Assembly: GCF_001584145.1 (NCBI RefSeq)
Contig: NZ_CP013232.1
Span: 4,898,001-4,962,000, forward strand
From: Collimonas fungivorans
Lineage (GTDB): Bacteria > Pseudomonadota > Gammaproteobacteria > Burkholderiales > Burkholderiaceae_D
Reading direction: 5' to 3'
Length of the DNA stretch: 64,000 nucleotides
Part shown: piece after piece, positions 56,521 to 64,000 of the stretch
How positions within the stretch are numbered: the stretch's first letter is position 1
How the letters are laid out: each line of letters begins with the position of its first letter
Program-made: the position numbers and the translations under genes
The notes under the pieces: model-generated
What the model saw: the letters and a program-made list of their open reading frames with translations, nothing else
Told to the model about the DNA's origin: nothing
Database searches by the model: none

Positions 56521-56892
56521 GTGTCCCGCAACGACGCCATCATCGACTATATCCGCGAGCTGCTGGCGCCGCTGGGCGCAATCAGCGCACGCAAGATGTT
56601 CGGCGGTTACGGCGTCTACCACGATAGCATGATGATCGCCCTGGTTGCCGAAGGCATCCTCTACCTCAAGACTGACGAAGAAACCCGGCCGCAGTTCGCC
56701 GCCGCAGGATGCACGCCCTGCATCTTCGAAAGCAAGGGAAAAACCATTGAGATGAGCTACTGGTCGGCGCCTGAAGAGGCGATGGATTCAGCCCCGGCGA
56801 TGACGCCCTGGGCGCGGTTGGCTTATGCCGCGGCGGTGCGCAAGGCTAACGCCAAGCCGGCGCCGAAGGCGCGCAAGCGCAAGGCGGCATAG
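56521..56892 (+). CDS. TfoX N-terminal domain protein
   Basis: The 123-residue protein starts with GTG two bases after the hrcA stop and contains the TfoX/Sxy N-terminal fold (ARKMFGGYGVYHDSMMIALVAEGILYLKTDEETRPQF, cited by its ends). It ends in a basic tail (RKANAKPAPKARKRKAA). TfoX/Sxy controls competence genes in some gamma-proteobacteria, but stand-alone N-terminal domain proteins in beta-proteobacteria have no proven role. It is probably co-transcribed with hrcA. Confidence 0.82.
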   Translation: MSRNDAIIDYIRELLAPLGAISARKMFGGYGVYHDSMMIALVAEGILYLKTDEETRPQFAAAGCTPCIFESKGKTIEMSYWSAPEEAMDSAPAMTPWARLAYAAAVRKANAKPAPKARKRKAA

Positions 56893-56898
56893 TCCGGA

Positions 56899-57324
56899 TC
56901 AGCCCTTTTTCTTGCGGCAGTCGCGGCAATGCCCGTACAGGGCCAGCGCATGGTCGGCGATTTCAAAACCGTGTTCCTTGGCGACGATCTTCTGGCGTTT
57001 TTCAATTTCTTCGTCGTAAAACTCTTCCACCAGGCCGCAATCCAGGCAAACCAGATGGTCGTGATGCGAGCCTTCGTTGAGTTCGAACACGGCCTTGCCG
57101 GTTTCAAAATGGTTGCGCTGCAACAGCCCGGCCTGCTCGAATTGAGTCAGTACGCGGTACACGGTCGCCAGGCCGACGTCGAGATTGTCGCTCAGCAGGA
57201 TTTTATAAACGTCCTCGGCGCTCAGGTGGCGCACCTCGCTGTTCTGGAAGATTTCCAGGATTTTGAGGCGTGGCAAGGTGGCTTTGAGGCCGCTGGCTTT
57301 CAGTTCTGATGGATTGTTCGGCAT
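56899..57324 (-). CDS. fur: ferric uptake regulator Fur
   Basis: The 141-residue iron-responsive repressor has a winged helix ([19 protein letters not shown]), the metal site [11 protein letters not shown] and a second Cys pair in [11 protein letters not shown]. It is divergent from bamE across 74 bases, a widely conserved arrangement. No convincing Fur box was seen in that gap, so autoregulation is not evident. Confidence 0.96.
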   Translation of the reverse strand: MPNNPSELKASGLKATLPRLKILEIFQNSEVRHLSAEDVYKILLSDNLDVGLATVYRVLTQFEQAGLLQRNHFETGKAVFELNEGSHHDHLVCLDCGLVEEFYDEEIEKRQKIVAKEHGFEIADHALALYGHCRDCRKKKG

Positions 57325-57398
57325 GTTTTGGTCACAAATGGATGATCTGCTTTATCATATAGCGTTTTAGCACAGTTGCTCAATCAATTGAGATCCTT

Positions 57399-57977
57399 AT
57401 GCGAATGTTGCTCTCCCCTGTCCGTACCTCCGCCCGCATCGTCCCTTTAGCCGTTGCAGTTGTCTTCATGGCCGCCCTGGCCGGCTGCGCGTCAAAAAAT
57501 CCCCCGGCCGGCCAACCCGTCGCCGGCACAGATCCGGCAGCGGCTCCTGTCGCCACTGATACCAGCGGCGTGCAAACCATCAAGCATCGCCGCTTTCTGG
57601 GCATTTTTTCCCCGTACCGGATAGATATCCAGCAGGGAAACTTTGTCTCGAAAGAAATGTTGGCACAAGTTAAAGAAGGCATGACTCGCGAGCAGGTGCG
57701 GTTTGCACTGGGCACGCCGCTGCTGACCGACTTGTTCCATGACGATCGCTGGGACTACGTGTTCCGCCTGCAAAAGGGTAATGGCGAAGTCACCACCAGC
57801 CGGGTCAGCGTTTTCTTCAACGGCAACCTGCTGGCACGCGTCGACGGCGGCAACCTGCCTACTGAGAACGATTATCTGGACCGGATTTCAGGCGGCGCTT
57901 CGGAAGCCAAGAAGAGCGTCAAGAATGTCGAAATCGCACCATCTGTGCCTAGCGCGCCTGGCCCTTCCAAGAACTGA
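57399..57977 (+). CDS. bamE: outer membrane assembly lipoprotein BamE
   Basis: The 192-residue lipoprotein of the BAM complex has an N-terminal leader with lipobox LAGC (Cys30). The BamE domain (about 75-155) holds FVSKEMLAQVKEGMTREQVRFALGTPLLTD and WDYVFRLQKGNGEV. It helps BamA fold outer membrane proteins. The C-terminal 35 residues are a polar extension beyond the usual domain. It is divergent from fur and followed by dapB after 53 bases. Confidence 0.93.
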   Translation: MRMLLSPVRTSARIVPLAVAVVFMAALAGCASKNPPAGQPVAGTDPAAAPVATDTSGVQTIKHRRFLGIFSPYRIDIQQGNFVSKEMLAQVKEGMTREQVRFALGTPLLTDLFHDDRWDYVFRLQKGNGEVTTSRVSVFFNGNLLARVDGGNLPTENDYLDRISGGASEAKKSVKNVEIAPSVPSAPGPSKN

Positions 57978-58030
57978 TTGACAAATTGTCCAGATCGCTG
58001 TCTGGGCGACCCCGCAGAGATAATTAGATA

Positions 58031-58837
58031 ATGACTCAGATGAAAATAGCCGTTGCCGGCGCCTCCGGGCGCATGGGGCGCATGCTGGTTGAGGCGATTC
58101 AAAACGCCGACGACGCCCTGCTGGCCGGTGCGCTGGACGTGCCGGGCGCGCCTGAACTGGGAACCGACGCTGCCGCGTTCCTGGGCAAGCCTGCCGATGT
58201 CCTGATTGAAGCCGATCTGGCCAAGGGCTTGGCGCAAGCGGCTTACCTGATCGATTTCACCCGTCCGGAAGGCACGCTGAAACACCTCGACTATTGCGCC
58301 GCCCACGGCATCAAGATGATCATCGGCACCACCGGTTTCGACGAAGCCGGCAAGGCAGCAATCGCGGCGGCGGCAAAAAAGACCGCCATCGTGTTCGCCT
58401 CGAACATGAGCGTCGGCGTCAATGTCACGCTGAAACTGCTGGAAATGGCGGCCAAGAGTTTTTCCCACGGCTACGACATTGAAATCATCGAAGCCCATCA
58501 CCGCCACAAGGTCGATGCCCCCTCCGGCACCGCGCTGATGATGGGTGAAGTCGTGGCCGATGCGCTCGGGCGCAAGCTGGACGACGTCGCGGTCTACGGC
58601 CGCGAAGGCATCACGGGAGAGCGCGATCCGTCCTCGATCGGTTTTGCAGCCATCCGCGGCGGCGATATCGTCGGCGACCATACGGTGTTGTTTGCCGGCA
58701 TCGGCGAGCGTGTGGAAATCACGCACAAATCCTCCAGCCGCGTCACTTACGCGCAGGGCAGCTTGCGCGCGGCCCGTTTCCTGCGCGACAAGAGCAGCGG
58801 CCTGTACGACATGCAGGATGTGCTGGGCCTGCGCTGA
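58031..58837 (+). CDS. dapB: 4-hydroxy-tetrahydrodipicolinate reductase
   Basis: The 268-residue enzyme catalyses the second committed step of lysine and diaminopimelate synthesis. The NAD(P) site is [10 protein letters not shown], the catalytic region is [15 protein letters not shown], and [21 protein letters not shown] is conserved. The gene makes the precursor of lysine and cell wall, while the cluster at 1.3-6.5 kb degrades lysine. A strong terminator follows. Confidence 0.96.
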   Translation: MTQMKIAVAGASGRMGRMLVEAIQNADDALLAGALDVPGAPELGTDAAAFLGKPADVLIEADLAKGLAQAAYLIDFTRPEGTLKHLDYCAAHGIKMIIGTTGFDEAGKAAIAAAAKKTAIVFASNMSVGVNVTLKLLEMAAKSFSHGYDIEIIEAHHRHKVDAPSGTALMMGEVVADALGRKLDDVAVYGREGITGERDPSSIGFAAIRGGDIVGDHTVLFAGIGERVEITHKSSSRVTYAQGSLRAARFLRDKSSGLYDMQDVLGLR

Positions 58838-58877
58838 AGCGCCGGCAAAAAACCCTCGCAATAAAGTAATTTCCCCC

Positions 58878-58916
58878 GCCCGGCGGCCTTCCGGCCTTGC
58901 CGGGCCTGTCTTTTTC
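58878..58916 (+). terminator. terminator of dapB
   Basis: GCCCGGC and GCCGGGC (58878-58884 and 58899-58905) enclose a second stem GGCC-TTCC-GGCC and are followed by CTGTCTTTTTCTT. It lies 41 bases after the dapB stop. Confidence 0.85.
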
Positions 58917-58919
58917 TTG

Positions 58920-59135
58920 CCATCGCTCCCTTTGTAGCTTCTCAGCGCTAGTCCAGGCGCCATCAATTTCCTCTTGGCAATCCAATAATTTCATCAAACT
59001 GCGTCGGCTTGCAAGTTTGCATGTAACATTCTATTTTTATTTGTATCTTTATGTTTCTCAAAGTAACGAAACAGATACATAGATGTTTACATGTTTTTTT
59101 ATTATTTTTTGCTAGACTTCTGATCGCCCAAGCAT
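58920..59135. other. AT-rich leader with nested inverted repeats
   Basis: This gene-free stretch is far richer in A and T than the rest of the window, notably 59020-59120. CATGTAACAT (59020-59029) pairs with ATGTTTACATG (59083-59093), and TGTATC (59042-59047) pairs with GATACA (59074-59079) inside it. A long T-rich run follows. It is probably the promoter and silencer region of the PAP2-DUF535 gene. Confidence 0.55.
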
Positions 59136-60665
59136 ATGACGCTGTCCTCTTACAATCACCTTTTGTGGTCGGCGGGCCCTCCGGGCTTTATCGGGATTCC
59201 ATTCCTGCTGGCGCTGGCGATCGCCGAATGGGGCGTGTACCTGGTGCCGACCAGCCTGGTCGGCCTGTGGATCAGCGGCAGCAAGGCTAGCCGCCTGCTT
59301 TCCCTCAAGGCAATCGTTACAACTGTTGCTGCGGTATTGGCCAGCAAACTTATCCCCCTGTTTTGGGACGCCCTGGCGCCAACCGCATGGACCGATCACC
59401 TGCACCGGGCCAAAAACGCGCATTGCATTTCGCCCAGCGTCACGATTGCCGTCATCCTGGCCACCGGCCTGACGCTATGGACAGCCAGGACCATCAAGAT
59501 CAAATGGCTGGGCGTATTGCTGGTGATACTGTCGCTGGCCGTCAGCTGGGCCAAGATATTCCTGGGCGTGCATTATCCGCTGGACATTTTTGTCGCCGGC
59601 CTGGTCTCCCTGGCGATGATGCTGGCCATGAACACCAGATACGGCAAGGCTATCAGCCGCGGCGCCATCCGGCTGCTCCACGGCCGCCTGCAAAACCTGG
59701 CGTTGCTATCGGAAATATCCCATCTTTTTTACCTGCGCCCAGCCCTCGCCCGAACCGGCAGCAGCGGTCCGCGCATTACCCTGCACACTTGCCTGAGGCA
59801 CTCGCCGCGCGGCTTGTCGTATTTTGCCAAGCAGTTCAAGCTGAGTCTCCGCACCGTGCTGCATTACCGCCAGACGCAGCGCTGGCTGGCCTACTGGAAT
59901 GCAACGCCGATGCACGCCAAGCTGGCGCAAGCCACGCCCAGGCTGCTGCAGAAAATCTACCGCCCCTATCAGTCGCTGCGCTTGCACAGCCAGGACCGGA
60001 TGAATATCCTGGTCAGCCACTACGATTTCATCTTCCGGCAAGGCCTCGCCCCCTTGGTCCTGCGCGCGGCGCAAGCACCGCTGCTGCTGGGCAGCTTCAG
60101 CGGCAAATCCGGAACCACTTATGAAATCCGGCTATCGTCGATTGCCACCCTGGACCGTGAGGGCGAGCTGGCGCTGGACCTGTGCAGCGACCAGCAGCGC
60201 CTGTTCTCGGTGGCCTTCACTTTTTACGGTAACGAAATGGTCCCCTGCGTCGGCGTCGGCTGTCTGCAGGGCCCGCGCGGCAGCGACGCCCAGGAACGGG
60301 TGCGCAGTGCTACCCGCGACATGTTCGGCCTGCGGCCGAAGGGCCTGATGGTGCGGCTGGTGCGGGAAATCGGCCGGACCTACGGCTGCAAGAAGCTGAT
60401 CCTGGTGGGCAACCAGAACCGGGTCCTGTTCCATCAGATCCGCACTGGCAAGGTGCTTGCGGACTATGATGATTTCTGGCAAGAAATAGGGGCGATTCGC
60501 CGCCCGGACGGCGAGTACCAACTCTGCTGCGAGGCAATTCCCGTCCCGAATCTGCAGGAAATCCCCTCGCACAAGCGCTCAGAAGCGCGCAAACGCATTG
60601 AACTGACCGAACGCGCAGTCCAGGCCGCGCTGAACGGCTTCGCCGGCAGCTTCCACGAAGCCTGA
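59136..60665 (+). CDS. degenerate PAP2 membrane domain fused to DUF535 (VirK/YbjX)
   Basis: The 509-residue protein has an N-terminal membrane part with four to five helices. It resembles PAP2 phosphatases such as undecaprenyl pyrophosphate phosphatase and keeps the end of motif C3 in IFLGVHYPLDIFVAG. Motif C2 reads SPSVTIA instead of PSGH, motif C1 lacks its Arg-Pro, and the C3 Arg is Lys, so it is probably not a phosphatase. From about residue 190 a DUF535 domain follows (VirK/YbjX family, linked in enterobacteria to envelope stress and peptide resistance), with CVGVGCLQGPRG and LILVGNQNRV. The AT-rich upstream region hints at horizontal gain. Confidence 0.78.
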   Translation: MTLSSYNHLLWSAGPPGFIGIPFLLALAIAEWGVYLVPTSLVGLWISGSKASRLLSLKAIVTTVAAVLASKLIPLFWDALAPTAWTDHLHRAKNAHCISPSVTIAVILATGLTLWTARTIKIKWLGVLLVILSLAVSWAKIFLGVHYPLDIFVAGLVSLAMMLAMNTRYGKAISRGAIRLLHGRLQNLALLSEISHLFYLRPALARTGSSGPRITLHTCLRHSPRGLSYFAKQFKLSLRTVLHYRQTQRWLAYWNATPMHAKLAQATPRLLQKIYRPYQSLRLHSQDRMNILVSHYDFIFRQGLAPLVLRAAQAPLLLGSFSGKSGTTYEIRLSSIATLDREGELALDLCSDQQRLFSVAFTFYGNEMVPCVGVGCLQGPRGSDAQERVRSATRDMFGLRPKGLMVRLVREIGRTYGCKKLILVGNQNRVLFHQIRTGKVLADYDDFWQEIGAIRRPDGEYQLCCEAIPVPNLQEIPSHKRSEARKRIELTERAVQAALNGFAGSFHEA

Positions 60666-60752
60666 AACAAGACGGCTTTCGGGCCTGCCGGCCGGCATTG
60701 CCCAACTCAAGACGCGACTCCCCGCTCCCTAACGCCTCCTTTGCGCTAAAGC

Positions 60753-60788
60753 GGCATCCGAACCAGTATAATCACCGGTTCGGATGCC
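60753..60788. promoter_or_regulatory. perfect hairpin with a TATAAT in its loop before leuS
   Basis: GGCATCCGAACC and GGTTCGGATGCC form perfect 12-bp arms around a 12-base loop that contains TATAAT (60767-60772). A TTGCGC at 60741-60746 is 20 bases upstream of it, longer than ideal. If TATAAT is the leuS -10 box, the leader would be about 180 bases and the palindrome an operator over the core promoter. The rest of 60666-60959 holds no gene. Confidence 0.5.
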
Positions 60789-60944
60789 ATGAATATTGGC
60801 TCAGCAAGTTTCCATTCCGATTTGCAACCCGATGTGCAACGACCAAGATCGTCGAATTCGTCCCGGCCGACGCATGACTTGCCGCCGACGATGCGGCGCC
60901 TTGTGTTTTTGTAAAGCGGAATAACATTCACCTTTTAGCTCTAG

Positions 60945-63605
<2,661 letters not shown>

Positions 63606-63623
63606 ATATCGTCACCTAACTGC

Positions 63624-63646
63624 AGGCCGGACTGCCCGTCCGGCCT
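63624..63646 (+). other. hairpin between leuS and lptE
   Basis: AGGCCGGAC and GTCCGGCCT form a perfect 9-bp stem around TGCCC, without a T-run. It lies 26 bases before the lptE start and may stabilise or partly attenuate the transcript. A full terminator is unlikely. Confidence 0.6.
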
Positions 63647-63672
63647 TGAACCTTGAAACAAGGAATGCCCGA

Positions 63673-64000
63673 ATGTTGAATAGAACGCCTCTCGGAATGC
63701 CCGCCGCTTCCCGCACCTGGCTGCTGATACTGGCCATGATGACGCTGCTGTCCGCCTGCGGCTTCCAGCTGCGCGGCTCGGCCAATCTGCCGTTCAAGTC
63801 GCTGTACATGACCTTCGGCGCCAACTCGCCGCTGGGAATCGAGCTCAAGCGCAACATCCTCGCCAGCGGCAATACCCAGGTGCTGACTTCAGCCGAAGGC
63901 GCCGAGGCAACCCTGGAAGTGCTGGCCGAGACGCGTGAAAAAGTAGTCCTGACTACCAACAGTTCAGGCCGCGCCAGCGAATACATGCTGTATTACCGGC
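63673..64000 (+). CDS. lptE: LPS-assembly lipoprotein LptE, N-terminal part (3' end outside window)
   Basis: LptE plugs the LptD barrel that inserts lipopolysaccharide into the outer membrane. The first 109 codons are present, with a lipoprotein leader ending in LLSACGFQLRG, the lipobox Cys followed by the typical LptE start, and then the first beta strands. The ATG at 63673 has AAGGAA upstream. The gene is cut by the window edge, and the rest should follow as leuS-lptE-holA in relatives. Confidence 0.92.
   Translation, partial: MLNRTPLGMPAASRTWLLILAMMTLLSACGFQLRGSANLPFKSLYMTFGANSPLGIELKRNILASGNTQVLTSAEGAEATLEVLAETREKVVLTTNSSGRASEYMLYYR

Noticed and set aside
57325..57398. Fur box between fur and bamE
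   Set aside because: The gap is AT-rich, but no 19-base GATAATGATAATCATTATC-like palindrome was found.

Overview
The window is a 64 kb piece of a GC-rich proteobacterial chromosome. Gene content and order (purM facing perM-hda-HAD-pcnB-folK-dNK-panB; dnaJ-dnaK-grpE; fur divergent from bamE next to dapB; leuS-lptE), an intracellular PHB depolymerase and many LysR regulators point to a betaproteobacterium of the Oxalobacteraceae (Collimonas, Herbaspirillum or Janthinobacterium type). The genus cannot be fixed from sequence reading alone. No rRNA, tRNA, CRISPR array, prophage or intact insertion sequence was seen.

Layout. 1-1.2 kb: 3' part of a gamma-glutamyltransferase gene. 1.3-6.5 kb: a lysine (2-aminoadipate) catabolic cluster with a 2-oxoadipate dioxygenase of the HglS type, a D-2-hydroxyglutarate dehydrogenase-like flavoprotein, a LysR regulator and an AmaB-type semialdehyde dehydrogenase. 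6.5-11.3 kb: a minus-strand acyl-CoA operon whose acyl-CoA dehydrogenase and kinase-like protein overlap by 4 bases, like a split ACAD10/11, with a divergent LysR gene. 12.4-13.7 kb: an XRE regulator with repeated operators facing an SDR protein without its catalytic Tyr and Lys. 13.7-16.4 kb: trpS, a Tim44-domain membrane protein and a small exported protein. 16.5-21.3 kb: a two-component system and a two-subunit sodium/solute symporter. 21.4-22.9 kb: an exported M20 peptidase.

22.9-37.1 kb is the most unusual part. Two related peptide-ligase-like systems lie about 3 kb apart. The first, on the minus strand, has a giant transglutaminase/DUF2126 protein, a fused circularly permuted ATP-grasp/alpha-E protein and a transglutaminase. 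The second, on the plus strand, has the same ATP-grasp and alpha-E modules as separate genes, a transglutaminase and the proteasome-like peptidase Anbu. phaZ, a GST and a cupin gene lie between them. This association is known from comparative genomics, but its substrate is unknown as far as I know.

37-64 kb is mostly housekeeping: panB (apparently frameshifted at its 5' end), a deoxynucleoside kinase, folK, pcnB, a HAD phosphatase, hda, perM, purM, carbonic anhydrase, a chalcone-isomerase-like protein, dnaJ/dnaK/grpE with two clear sigma-32 promoters, hemH, recN, nadK, hrcA, a TfoX-like gene, fur, bamE, dapB, a degenerate PAP2-DUF535 fusion, leuS and the start of lptE.

Several palindromic intergenic elements punctuate the window (11281-11442, 21301-21361, 29992-30072, 45336-45499, 53539-53682). 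Two of them, 45336-45499 and 53539-53682, carry identical 8-base blocks around different 7-bp central stems, and a third shares the same plan. They look like members of one modular non-coding family.
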